From the NCBI RefSeq assembly GCF_014839805.1, contig NC_051134.1:13795170-13859169 (forward strand): a DNA stretch of 64,000 bases. The letters run 5' to 3'. The first letter of the stretch is position 1. Each line of letters opens with the position of its first letter. The stretch comes from Manduca sexta. Lineage: Eukaryota; Arthropoda; Insecta; Lepidoptera; Sphingidae. Below, in pieces: positions 28,416 through 39,420 of the stretch. The position numbers and the translations under genes are program-made. The notes beneath the pieces are model-generated. The model did not search any database and was not told the origin of the DNA. It worked only from the letters and a program-made list of their open reading frames with translations.

Positions 28416-30648
28416 TTATAGTAAAATAGTGTTCCTTACAATCCAAGAGTTATACTCCGAAACTCTAGTATACACTCCTGGATAAGTTGTATCGGCGCAT
28501 CCTTCTCCCCAGGATACTAAGCCAATCAAGACATTGTTAGCAACCAGAGGTCCTCCAGAATCACCTTGGCAAGCGTCTCTTGGAGGGAGAACGGAGTTAG
28601 CACAAAGCATGCCTGATGTGATAGAAGATATGCGGAGGTATGCGCGGGCGCATGTGTCTTGAGCGACAATATTTACTCTTGCAGCCATAAGAACTGATGA
28701 TGCTGGTCCTTCGTACTGAAATTGCAGGCAGCAAGTTAGCGTACAAGTATGAAACAATTTATATATAAATATATTTTCATGATAACAAAATGCTTTGGAG
28801 TTGAGATGGAATATCTATGTCAGATCGACAACTACAATACGATAAAGATAAGTAACGTGGTATGAGTAACGCTGAAACCAATATCAATGTATTCCAAATT
28901 GAACATGACATAAACCGGATATTTAAAATATATTTTGATAACATTATTCAAAAGAGTGAACGTTAATATTAGAAAGCTATAAATTGCAGATTCCTTTAGT
29001 ATAGACAGGCCGACTGGACCTAGTTGGTATCAATATCACTGATCCCCCCTTTGGAATTTAGATTTCATCCCATAAAAACAGGCGAGGCATTCATAATTTT
29101 TCTAGTTGTCTAAAAGTTCATGGGCGGTTGTGATCGCTTGCCATAGTCTGGTGTACATACTTACTTGGTCGATTATATACTTTCTATGATAAAAATACAC
29201 AAATTATAAAAAAATATATTCAAACTCCTCCATATCCTACTATTGAATTAATTTCGTTGTTAAGACTAACTATTGTTCTCCGAGACTCACCAACCATTGT
29301 TGATCCTGGCTTACAGGAGTTGTAGTGGTAGGTGTGAAGGCATGACGGAAAAAAATAGTTAATAATCGACTTACCGCAGTAATTCCATAACCGGACACCA
29401 AAGCCTCAGTACCAACTGGCACTATATGAGTTGATGAAGCAATAGCCACTGCGTTGACATTTAAATTGAAAGTTATCGGTTTGCGGACACCCAACAAGGC
29501 GATGTCATGTTCTAAAGTGGAAGGAGAGTACGACTCATGCGGAATCACTATAGATACGGCATAGGACTGGCCTCCAGAAAGTCTATACGACGTCCCCACA
29601 ATAATTCTTAGCGATGAAGGGTCTGATACATATCTGAAATATATATTTAACTTTATAAAACATACAATTTGAATTTTTATGTTTAAAACACAAATTGTTA
29701 CACTTATCAGTTCAAATCCATTACTATGGACAATAAAGATGTCGTTTTTAGACATGCTAATTTACGTAAATTAACCTTTATATTCGAGAACGTTATTTTC
29801 CACAACTAGATTGCATAAATTTGGTAAATTATTAAATGAGGTTCAATTCTAAATAAAATATAGATCAACACCAGATATGCTGTCCTTGAACGGAACACAA
29901 AATAATATCTGCTTTTCGTACAAAATGTAAACTATTTGACTGCGATTTTAACAAATTGGTAGTAACTGTGGTAATTTTTTTTAATATGACAAAGTAGAAG
30001 AAGAAACGTGGACATTCTTCTATCAGTATGAATTGATACTTACGAAACCACGCAATGTGCGGCGGTCAAAACAGCCAAATGGCTGATAATGGCCGCACCA
30101 CAAGCATGAGCCCAACCTGAAAACACTTTCCTTCGAAGTGCAGCTTGGTATGGGATTTCGCTTATATCTATAGCGTTACCATTTACTATCCTTGCTGATG
30201 TATCTCTTGTAATTTCTTGAGTTGGTAATGCGGCACAGCTGGCCAAGACTGCAAAATGTCATTCAGTTGTGTAAGAAATAATTTATTTTATTATTAAGAA
30301 CACAATTATGTATATATTAGTAGTAGTAGTAAATTCATTCATTTATAACACTGTTGTTGTGTATTATTATTTTTATTAAATATACTTTAGAATCGAACAT
30401 AACATTTGAAGAACAAATGCGGGAATCGTTCTCAAGATTATGTTATTATATCATCTTTAAGAATCATCCGTGGCGATGTAAGTGATTGTATATTTGTGTC
30501 TAGATATTAAAACAACTGATTTTGTTAGCAATATTACGTGATATACCAACTGAATAAGATAGGTAAGTTACGAAAATATTTTTTTAAGTAACAAAAAGCC
30601 CAAGTGAAACTCACCAAAAACCAAATAAATCCAAAATAACTTTTGCAT
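28416..30648 (-). CDS. Trypsin-like serine protease (secreted, S1 family), four exons
   Basis: Exons (minus strand): 30615-30648, 30044-30248, 29375-29633, 28416-28715. All introns are GT/AG, the phases join cleanly, and the product is 265 residues, normal for an insect trypsin zymogen. Residues 1-17 are a hydrophobic signal peptide ([11 protein letters not shown]...). A short propeptide ends at Arg31, and the mature chain starts IVNG at 32-35. The catalytic triad is intact: His76 in TAAHC, Asp123 in EHDIALL, Ser219 in GDSGGP. Asp213 at the base of the S1 pocket, with Gly236 and Gly246, predicts cleavage after Lys/Arg. Six cysteines (61, 77, 188, 204, 215, 239) fit three disulfides. The family is typically secreted into the gut lumen or hemolymph; a digestive role is inferred from its simple pro-plus-catalytic architecture without a clip domain. 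No damage is visible. Confidence 0.9.
28716..29374 (-). other. Intron 3 of the trypsin-like gene (no extra exon seen)
   Basis: Donor GTAAGT at 29369-29374 and acceptor CAG at 28716-28718. The flanking exons join in phase 0 (...GYGITA then YEGPASS...), giving the usual spacing between the conserved catalytic segments. The open stretch inside the intron at 29270-29340 is therefore not needed as an exon. No transposon was recognised here. Confidence 0.6.
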
Positions 30649-30665
30649 TGTGACACTGTATGTAT

Positions 30666-30735
30666 AACTGGTTAGAATAACACGAATCTACTGGATATCA
30701 ATTCTATATAATATAAGATAATACGAATTATCTCA
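30666..30735 (-). promoter_or_regulatory. Putative promoter of the trypsin-like gene with TATA box and inverted GATA pair
   Basis: Upstream of the ATG at 30648, the minus strand has a TATA-like TATATAG at 30704-30710 and an initiator-like CCAGTT near 30669, giving a short 5' UTR of about 20 bases. Just upstream lies AGATAATACGAATTATCT (30716-30733), two GATA boxes in inverted orientation, and a further GATAAG (CTTATC on the plus strand) near 30777. GATA factors drive many insect midgut protease genes, so this arrangement suits gut expression. That is inference from motif position only. Confidence 0.4.
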
Positions 30736-30914
30736 AACATGTATGATCAAGTGTCCATATCTTGGAATTTACCTCACTTATCATCTGTTAACCTGTTAGA
30801 TTTATTTTGAAATATTTGTTGCTTATTTTTCGATTTAATATTGTTTACCTCTAAATTCCCTTTATTACTATAATATAAGTAAAATATTTTTTTTTGCTAT
30901 AATCCCTGGTTATA

Positions 30915-30969
30915 TCTATACTTATAATAAATCTGTAGAGAGGTCAATTCTGTACATGAAATATATTTT
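30915..30969 (+). mobile_element. Truncated Helitron 5' end
   Basis: It begins TC after an A (the A^T target context of Helitrons) and runs TCTATACTTATAATAAATC onward. Positions 30917-30968 are identical, base for base, to 32297-32348, the 5' part of the Helitron on the far side of the maT element. After 30969 the match stops, so only the first ~55 bases of this copy survive. Confidence 0.65.
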
Positions 30970-30991
30970 GTATATCTATATCTATACTCTA

Positions 30992-32296
30992 CTTAGTCTG
31001 GCCATAAATACTGTTACACTTAATTATAAAAAAATATTACATTTGAATTTCGAATCTGTCATTTTTATACGATTGTTCATTGTGTTTTCTCATTTTGGCG
31101 CCAATACATTGTAAAATATTTTGCGATATTAAAATGGTGTGGGGTGATAAAGAGAACCGAATCGCTGTGATAGCATTACACAAAGTAGGTATGGAGCCAA
31201 ATGCAATTTTAAAACTCTCCATACACTTGGTATTAGTAAAATGTTTGTGTACCGGGCTATTAATAGGTACAATGAGACCTCCTCTGTTTGTGACAGAAAA
31301 GATCTGGCCGTCCACGTAGTGTTCGTACGAAAAAGGTGGTCAAAGCAGTAAGGGAAAGAATTCGAAGAAATCCTGTCCGAAAGCAAAAGATTTTATCTCG
31401 GGAAATGAAGATAGCACCTAGAACCATGTCGCGTATTTTAAAAGATGACTTAGGACTTGCAGCCTATAAGAGACGCACTGGCCATTTCTTAACTGATAAT
31501 TTAAAGAAGAATAGGGTGGTAAAATCGAAACAACTACTGAAGCGGTACGCAAAGGGAGGTCACAGAAAAATTTTGTTTACGGATGAGAAAATTTTTACAA
31601 TTGAGCAACATTTTAACAAACAAAATGACCGTATTTATGCTCAAAGCTCTAAGGAAGCTTCCCAATTAGTCGACAGAGTGCAACGTGGACATTATCCGAC
31701 TTCAGTGATGGTTTGGTGGGGTGTTAGCTATGAAGGAGTGACTGAGCCATATTTTTTGTGAAAAAGGTATCAAAACATCGGCACAAGTGTATCAAGATAC
31801 CATTCTTGAGAAGGTAGTTAAGCCCCTTAACATCACCATGTTCAATAACCAAGTATGGTCCTTCCAGCAAGACTCGGCGCCGGGTCATAAAGCTCGGTCC
31901 ACGCAGTCTTGGTTGGAATCGAACGTTTCGGACTTCATCAGAGCTGAAGACTGGCCGTCGTCTAGTCCCGATCTTAATCCGCTGGATTATGATTTGTGGT
32001 CAGTTTTAGAGAGTACAGCTTGCTCTAAACGCCATGATAATTTGGAGTCCCTAAAACAATCTATACGATTGGCAGTGAAGAATTTTCCCATGGAAAGAGT
32101 GCGTGCTTCTATTGATAACTGGCCTCATCGTTTAAAGGACTGTATTGCAGCCAATGGAGACCACTTCGAATAAGCTTTTATATTTTTAATTGTTTTATAT
32201 TTATGTATTAAACTGACACACTGTAAAAGTAATAAATGTTATTTGCAGTTAACAATTTTCTTTTTTCTTTATTACAATATTTATGGCAAGACTAGG
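30992..32296 (+). mobile_element. maT (DD37D) Tc1/mariner-superfamily transposon
   Basis: It is about 1305 bp long and flanked by the TA target duplication (30990-30991 and 32297-32298). Terminal inverted repeats of about 25-28 bp are imperfect: CTTAGTCTGGCCATAAATAC on the left, CCTAGTCTTGCCATAAATAT read inward from the right. It contains one transposase reading frame, now frameshifted (separate entry). The 37-residue spacing between the second and third catalytic aspartates assigns it to the maT group, known from Bombyx and nematodes. The clear TIRs and TA duplication suggest a fairly recent insertion, but this copy cannot encode an intact transposase as sequenced. Confidence 0.85.
31134..32173 (+). 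pseudogene. maT transposase pseudogene (three frameshifts)
   Basis: The start is MVWGDKENRIAV at 31134. Similarity then moves between frames at about 31208-31212 (one base lost in a T/A run), about 31297-31300 (one A lost) and about 31752-31757 (one T gained), ending at TAA 32171-32173. The intact protein would be about 346 residues. The N-terminal part is a helix-turn-helix DNA-binding region. The catalytic aspartates are still present: GAT 31582-31584 in LFTDEKIF, GAC 31871-31873 in QQDSAPGH, GAT 31985-31987 in NPLDYDLW, with 37 residues between the last two. All three lesions lie in homopolymers, so base-calling error cannot be excluded. If they are real, the transposase is dead. Confidence 0.85.
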
Positions 32297-32415
32297 TATA
32301 CTTATAATAAATCTGTAGAGAGGTCAATTCTGTACATGAAATATATTTCCAAAATAAATATCAGGGGGTGATTAGGGATCGATACTGATGCCAAAAATGC
32401 AATTAGTAAAATTTT

Positions 32416-32442
32416 TGTCTGTCTGTCTGTCTGTCTGTCTGT
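32416..32442 (+). repeat. TCTG microsatellite inside the Helitron
   Basis: About six copies of the tetranucleotide TCTG. The same tract is common at this position in lepidopteran Helitrons, so it belongs to the element. Confidence 0.8.
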
Positions 32443-33143
32443 ATAACCGTTATAGAAACAAAAACTACTCGACGGATTTTAACGAAACTTGGTACAATTA
32501 TTTGTCATACTCCTGTGCTGGTTATAGTATACTTTTCATCACGCTACAATTAATAGGAGCAGAGCAGTGAAGGGAAATGTTGGGAAAACGGGAGAAGTTA
32601 CTCCATTTTTTAAGCTTACGTCGCGTGTGCAACCTTAATGGTTAAAGCTACACAGAAATCATGTATGACGGAAATTTTCTCCTTAAAATTATGTAAAAAA
32701 TATCCCACGACAGCATATGTCTATCTTTTATGGTTGACTCACAATAACACGTGTAACTCCCGATAGCTTAGCAGTTCGAAGCTTTCTCATTATATTTGTC
32801 TACTCTTACGTTTATAACACTCTCAGTCATCTCTAATTAAAAAGTTAACATTATTAAATATTCCATAAAAAAAGAATCATAGAAATCGGTATAGAAACAC
32901 CAAAGTTATACATGAAATACGCTAATAATAAGCCATCATGCGTGAATACTGAATCATGCTATAAGGATTATTTTTGTATATATATAAGGTCGCGAACGCA
33001 CAGGCAGGCGGCTTGCTTGGCACCTAGAGGCTAGCGAATCATGTAGCGAGTAGCTTCGTAAAACGAACATTCTCGAACGTTCGCGACCGGCTTCATTTTT
33101 GAAGTCCGAAATCCACGCGGGCGAAGCTGCGAGCGGAAGCTAG

Positions 33144-34647
33144 TTTCTCTAATAAATGAATAACATCCACGCCAGTAATACTAGATCGTGGGATTTTACT
33201 GGGAAAACCTTATGACGAATCGTGCCATCGTACACTCGTTTTATCTGAAGTACAAAGAAGTATGTAAGATGGAAAAAGACGTGCGTAGTATGAAAAACAC
33301 GCTATTGACTCGTGTTCAAACGCTTTTACATATTTCGATGTCTCTTCTGCTATAATTTTATTAGATTTTATGAATATAAAATTAGTACTTGTTAATTCAT
33401 TTACGTGATTTGAAATTAGTATGTAAGTTAATATTTGTATAGTTAGTTTGGTGCCATCTTATTACCAGTTTCATCTTTGACTTTTCCTGTTCTTGACCAA
33501 GTATGAGTCTCATGCTATATACTTTAACACCAGTACCAACAATTGTTTTTATTAACACCAGCTGATTTCTTACTCTGTCTTTTTCTCAAATGTGAAAAAA
33601 ATTTTACTTGTAACTCAACGCAATAAAAAAATATGACCGTTTACACCGCAATTGTACAATTATTTTCCGTTTTCCTATAATCATTAAATTTTGCAAGAAG
33701 CAATGTCATACAGCCTATGTAAAGGAAAAATCTGAAAACCGTAAACATGTACTTTAATAACAATAACAATAACAAACTTATTATTCGGGGTTGGAGCAAA
33801 AATCGTCTTTAGGAATCGAACGGTAAAGTTGAGTTTGAACTGATATACTTAGATCGATATACTTAGAACTCGCACTTGTCCCGGTTTTTTTTTTATCAGT
33901 TAATGCAATTTATTATGTATTTTAAGTCGGGTGTTTTTGACACATGTATAGCGTTGAATATAAAATTAAGCTCATTAATTTACCCTTTTAAATTGTCGTA
34001 AAATATTAATCGAAGTCGTTATTATTAAGAGGTAGTTCCAATTATCATTTAAGGGGAAAACACAATTTATCGGTGATTGAATTTCAAAAAAGCGTAAAAT
34101 AATGTAATTGGAGTACACTTCGCGATCACATATTACTTATTTAACGTTTCATAAGTTTACGGTCATAAAAAGGTGCAAATTACATTAACAGCGTTTTAAT
34201 ACGGTTCAGTCGTTGCGGTTGGGTTTTATCGGCAATCAAAACCCGATGTCCCGGCCTGAGCAAATTTATGGAAACATTAAAACCATAGGAAATTGAGCCG
34301 TAATGAGCTTCCTTGAGGATGCATAACTTGTCACCACACGGTTTGGTTATCAGAGACAATTGCAGTTTTACGCAGAACTGTTTACATCTTATTGATGGAA
34401 AATTATATGGTGTTGTTTTATCTCTTCATTAATGTTCTGTGACTTGTGAGTGAGCTGTGGACTGTGAAATACTACGATCGCTATATTTTGGAGTGCAGAC
34501 GTGACTAACATCAGACGCGAAATATGCTTATTTTTCTGTCCACTTTAAAAATTTACCACAATACTTATATTACAGGTTTACCCAACGGGACAATGTCGAT
34601 CTAATTATTATATTAAGTATAATTTACGTACTTAATATAAAAAAACA

Positions 34648-34724
<77 letters not shown>

Positions 34725-36999
34725 CACATATATTATTGTGTTTTTTTTAACTACATTTACCCAAACTTTTTAAACTATCAGAAGATTTTTACTTTGTTTC
34801 AAAATAGTCCCAGTAAATAAAATTGGCAACATTATAACAAATATTTCACACGAAGTAATAAACATTAATTTGTACCCAGGATTCAAACCCATAGTACTAC
34901 AGTTCTGCGCCCGCATAATTTAAATGTCGGTTATTCAATCAATTATGATACCCCGCTAATAGATAGAAAGTATCTTCTGTATTCATTATTTAAAACTAGA
35001 ATAAAAAGCTACCTACCAGGTATTATTGATTTGGTTAATAAGTTCTATTTTTGAAGTTAATGAATTGTTTTAGAGCATATCATCAACAAACTTTACCTTC
35101 TACAACAACTAACGCCATCTCTCGTCGAGTGACGTACTTGTAACTTTATACCGATAAACCAACCAAGATCCAACCTACTGATTTTGTGAATGTAATAATG
35201 TGTAATAGGTATATCATATAATTATACAGATTAATTCAATATTGCATATTTAATTCACAAGTTTAATCGTGGGTATATAGAGGCGAAAATGCGTTAAACG
35301 CGCGAAATTCGTGCCGGTATGGTAGCGCAAAACTTTAGCGCGCATTGCGTGCTTAATATGAGAAAAGCTCAGATACAGATACTTGTAACCTACACGATTT
35401 CTTTACGCGTATATCAATGCTGTTCACAAACCTTATGTTTGAAGGTTGTGACGATCGTAGGTCGCGCGAATTTCGCGAGATGCTCGTGCATAATTAGCAC
35501 GTAAATCGCGAAATGAATATACTAAAATTATACGATAAAAAAATAATATGGTCATGCTATGCAATATGTTCTAAGGCCGGCTCTTATTGCAGATTTTATT
35601 TCCAGAAATCGGAGCAACCAAAAAAAAAAAAATACTATTATTTGCAATTTGAATTTCAATATTGTGGTTGATATGTTTTGGTGCACCGATAGCAAAAATA
35701 CTTCCTACTTGCGCACGCGCGCTTTGTTTATGCCTAAATGACCCTACAAGTTAAAGAACCAGCAAACATAATAATTTATTACATCAACCACACATTGAGT
35801 ACTATGAAGAGAAGGTTTATGTAGGTATGTGTATTTTTTTAATAAAATATAAATTTTAATTAATACATTTTATTAAAACAGTAATTTTAAAAACAGTTCT
35901 GAACAAATTATCACAACAGCTTGCACTTAATCTATATATTATCAATTGTTACGTATTTACACACTATTTACACAGTTCGTTAGTTGAATGAAACACAAAA
36001 AACGCGTAAAGTGGTCGTAATAAGCGTATTGGGCAAGATTAGATAGTGTTCATTAAATCAATAGAAAGTCGTGTGTGTATGGGAGCCCGGCGCACGCCCA
36101 CGCGCCGCGCATTCCGGCGGGAGCCAAAGACCTCTCGCTTCCTGGATTGCATACGAACAAATAGATCGATTTAGATGATTTCGAAAACAGGATTTCAACT
36201 GTTTCTGTGCATTGTTATTTCATACCTCGAGCACGGCGCATTGTTCCTACGAGGAAAAGTGCATTGTGAAGGTAAAATGGCCAGTTGATGTGCAATTAGA
36301 GGGCTTGGGTAATTATTAACGTAATTTATTTGTGCTTAAAGAGGATATATGAATCATAATTGAGCATTATTGATTACAAGGAATATTCGAGAGCTTGATA
36401 CTATATCTAAATTATATCAGTGTTAGACCACAAAATGTATTTGTCAGAGAATGGTGGGAATAGATAACAATAAAATTTATAAACTTTAGAATCGTGAATC
36501 TGTTTTCCGACAAAAACATCTAAAGGTATAGAATTCTATGCCGTTTTTGTGTTATTATGTAACACTCTGATTTGGATCAACGGAGGATTTCAAAAGAAGG
36601 CTTGGAAGCCGAGTTGAAAATTAATTTCTTTACGCAATTTGTTTACCGAGATGAAGACAATGTTTGCACGTGCGCGTTTATTACTTCGTGTTTTTTATAC
36701 AATTATTACATGACACGATGTCATTAACTGTCAAATAATACAGGTTAATAAAAAGTATTCACGGCTCAGAATTATAAAGCACGAAGACATTAGAATCATG
36801 ATCCTTCCATATTAAATGAGTTAGAAAGCGATTTTTTGCTAATGTCGATGTTACTACAGATGAGGATAGGATTTTAGAAATTATATTGTATACTCCCTTC
36901 GGCTCCGTCAATGAAGTCAATCATACTACACCTGGTTACATCTTGACTCTAATAAAAATATTGCTTTACATTGTTGTACTCCATGTAAACTTAAATTAA
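33144..36999. other. Non-coding spacer
   Basis: Contains the AT microsatellite. A CpG-bearing patch at 35285-35510 has CGCGAAATT and AATTTCGCG motifs in inverted positions but no clean element ends. A GC-rich patch at 36085-36125 (GCGCACGCCCACGCGCCGCG) is unexplained. Confidence 0.45.
34651..34723. repeat. AT dinucleotide microsatellite
   Basis: Uninterrupted AT repeat of about 73 bases (about 36 units). Probably length-variable. Confidence 0.95.
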
Positions 37000-37016
37000 C
37001 AAATATTCACGTGTTT

Positions 37017-37290
37017 TCCTAAAGATTACACACACACGCACACATGCACGCTTCCACACACGCCCTTTATCCCCAAAGGAGTGGGTAGAAGCGCAACTAG
37101 TACATTTTCGCCATGTGTATTTCGTCCCATGACGTCCATATCGTTATAGGTGACGAAGCTATCGCCTTATCACATACAGATGCCTGACCAAGGGTTGCTA
37201 CTGAACAGAAAAACCCAATAACACTTCATCCAACCTGAGATTAAAATCCGAGACCTCAGCGGTAATGGTATCGCATACGCAAATGCAAAT
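37017..37290 (-). mobile_element. Diverged SINE copy (same family)
   Basis: TTTATCCCCAAAGGAGTGG, TCGCCATGTGTATTTCGTCC, AGAAAAACCCAATAACACTT and GAGACCTCAG follow the order of the copy at 61921-62187. It is preceded by a CA-rich tract. The tRNA-like head is largely lost. Confidence 0.55.
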
Positions 37291-37520
37291 ATCTAATTTT
37301 CCTGAAATTTAACAAGACTATAAAACATTTTGCAAATAATAATGATATTATGTAAGATATAATATGATATAAGGATGTTATGCAATCCTCGAGTTTCTTG
37401 CCCATTCTACTTTAGTGAGCACTGCTTTCCGAAATGGTGGTAGAGTTAATATCGACAGATTCTAGTTATTTTTAACATAATACAGGTTGAAATCAAATAT
37501 TTCTTTTCATCGTATGTTAT

Positions 37521-37625
37521 CACACACACACACACACATCACGACGCATTTATCCCCGAAGGCGTATGCGCAGGCGCATCCAAGGCACCCATTTTTCGCT
37601 AAGTGTGATAACACATCATGGGACC
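37521..37625 (-). mobile_element. SINE tail fragment with CA microsatellite
   Basis: An 18-base CA repeat (37521-37538) abuts CATTTATCCCCGAAGGCGTA and AAGGCACCCATTTTTCGC, the 3' part of the same SINE family. The head is absent. Confidence 0.55.
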
Positions 37626-37639
37626 TAGATTAGTGGGAC

Positions 37640-38989
37640 CTAGGTGAGTCTATGTTATCAATATATTAATTAAAGATATAATAAACTATCGCAGTACCAT
37701 TGGAGCCGTTAGAATCGTACAGTTGCCAAGTGCACGTAGCAGCGTTTCGCGCGCTGCTCAACCGTGAAGGACGGCTGTAACGCGCTGTGATTTGACGGCC
37801 GACTTCTAACCGTTGTCCGACGCCCAGCGTGGACAAGTTATGGATTATGAGCGGTTGGGTGACCTGACGTGATTTTTTTTATTGATTAAATAATAATAAG
37901 TCTATTAAACCAATGTATATGTTTGATAGTGTGGCTGTGTATTTAAATATTAATAGCGATGCTGAAAGCTTTATAAATGTTTATTACTGACGAGAATCGT
38001 CATCACAATTAAATATGTAGTAGCTACTTTAATAACTGAAGAAATACATATTATACATGCTTTTATGTTAGGGAGATGAACAATTAATTTAAAAACTAAT
38101 AAAAGAAAAAAGGTTTTTTTTTATATTTGAGTAATTTTATTTGTTGTATACTTATTTTTTGTTTAAACAAAATAATGTTTAATTTATTCGCGTTTAACCA
38201 ATCAAACCTAACTATCAGCTATAAAGAGAGTCTTGCGGATGCGTTTATTGAAAAACTGTAAGCAGTAGTTCGTTTTGAGTCAAGTTTCATGTTAAGTCGA
38301 TATCAAAATATCAAAAAAAATCAAAGTATGTCCTGTTATGTTTGTTGAAATAAATGTTCAAGTAAATGGATAATCATTGTCCACATTACATTTTGCAGTG
38401 TAATTATTTACTGTGCTAGGAAGAAAACAATTATACTACTATACCAATTATAATTATAAATCACTTGAATTTTTTATTTCGATTAAATCGCTCATCTCAT
38501 CCGTTGTACCACACTTGAAATAAAGTATCGGATGTCCAACTTGTTGGTAATATCATTATTGCGACTTAGCGGACATTTTATTGACTGTTATTATGCTATT
38601 TTTGCCGAAATGTCTGTTTAAGTTTGATTTACATCCAGTCTATGACTACCCATACAGCAAATTTCCTAGAATTTATTAATATTTGTAAAGGCACACCTAA
38701 TTTGTTCTGTTTGATGAAATTATTGAATATTTATTATCTCGTACGGATTTATGACGATACCAGTTTATTTTTTACTTTCCGCGTTGAATACAAATTACCT
38801 ACTCACGTGATTTGAGTGTTGTAATTTTATCTTATGACGATAATAAAAATTATGTATTATTATTTGTTTTATAAAGGCAGAACTAGTTTTTGACAGAGCA
38901 AAGGATTATGATCAGGGTGGCACGTTTTTAAAATATTTTTTTTCTTATTCAGTATGCTTTTCTCTTCCTGTTTTCCTGCACTATTGTCT
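37640..38989. other. Non-coding spacer
   Basis: AT-rich apart from a CpG-richer patch at 37725-37850. No gene seen. Confidence 0.45.
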
Positions 38990-39420
38990 CCTAGATCAGG
39001 TGGCCACTATAGGCCTTCATCTAAAAGATCTACGATTCGATTCCCAAACATCCGACATATTTTCCTAATAAGACATCAGTCTAATAAAATTGAGATTTCC
39101 ATTAACCTATATTATTATTGATTGCTTGCAATAGGCATCCGCTACAGCACCAAACATTGGAATAGGATAGAATATTCCTCTTGGTTGTAACTACATATCC
39201 AGGCCTATTAAGAATCGTGAACATTTCCTCTTTTTCTCCCCTCTGCCCTTCCTAAAGGGGTTCCCATCCTTTCCCCAAATTCCTTACCAACTTTCCTCCA
39301 GACCCCTGTAATCGCCAAGCCGGGGAATCCAGTATCCCGTTGGGAGGTTTCCCTCTGTATAGACTGAAGGAACGCCGACACAAAAAAGCAGCAGTACACT
39401 CTACATATTATGCTCTAGTA
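38990..39420. repeat. Probable decayed repeat with pyrimidine-rich block
   Basis: GGTGGCCACTATAGGCCTTC, a B-box-like GATTCGATTCCC near 39035, then a CCCCTT-rich stretch (39225-39300) with AAAGGGGTTCCCATCC. The parts resemble moth repeats but are too diverged to assign. The 63-codon minus-strand open frame at 39208-39399 lies in it. Confidence 0.3.

Larger units (their letters stand above)
30988..33143 (+). mobile_element. Non-autonomous Helitron interrupted by a maT mariner
   Basis: The 5' end TC is at 30988-30989. Removing the mariner (30992-32296) and one TA duplication restores TCTATACTTATAAT, the same terminus as the neighbouring copy. The 3' end is CTAG at 33140-33143 followed by T, preceded by the GC-rich ACGCGGGCGAAGC segment typical of lepidopteran Helitron tails. 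The host element without the mariner is about 850 bp. It has a TCTG microsatellite (32416-32442) and no Rep/helicase coding sequence, so it is non-autonomous. A nested ~101-bp block at 32988-33088 is bounded by an 11-bp perfect inverted repeat (GGTCGCGAACG / CGTTCGCGACC). Confidence 0.7.

Noticed and set aside
29270..29340. Possible extra exon of the trypsin-like gene
   Set aside because: The flanking exons join in phase with the normal family spacing; adding this stretch would insert unrelated residues.
31037..31386. Minus-strand open frames of 85-92 codons
   Set aside because: Shadows of the maT transposase, which reads on the plus strand.
34651..34723. Origin or matrix-attachment site in the AT tract
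   Set aside because: A plain AT microsatellite explains it; no further support.
35285..35510. Possible MITE with CGCGAAATT ends
   Set aside because: The inverted motifs do not align into consistent terminal repeats and no target duplication is seen.
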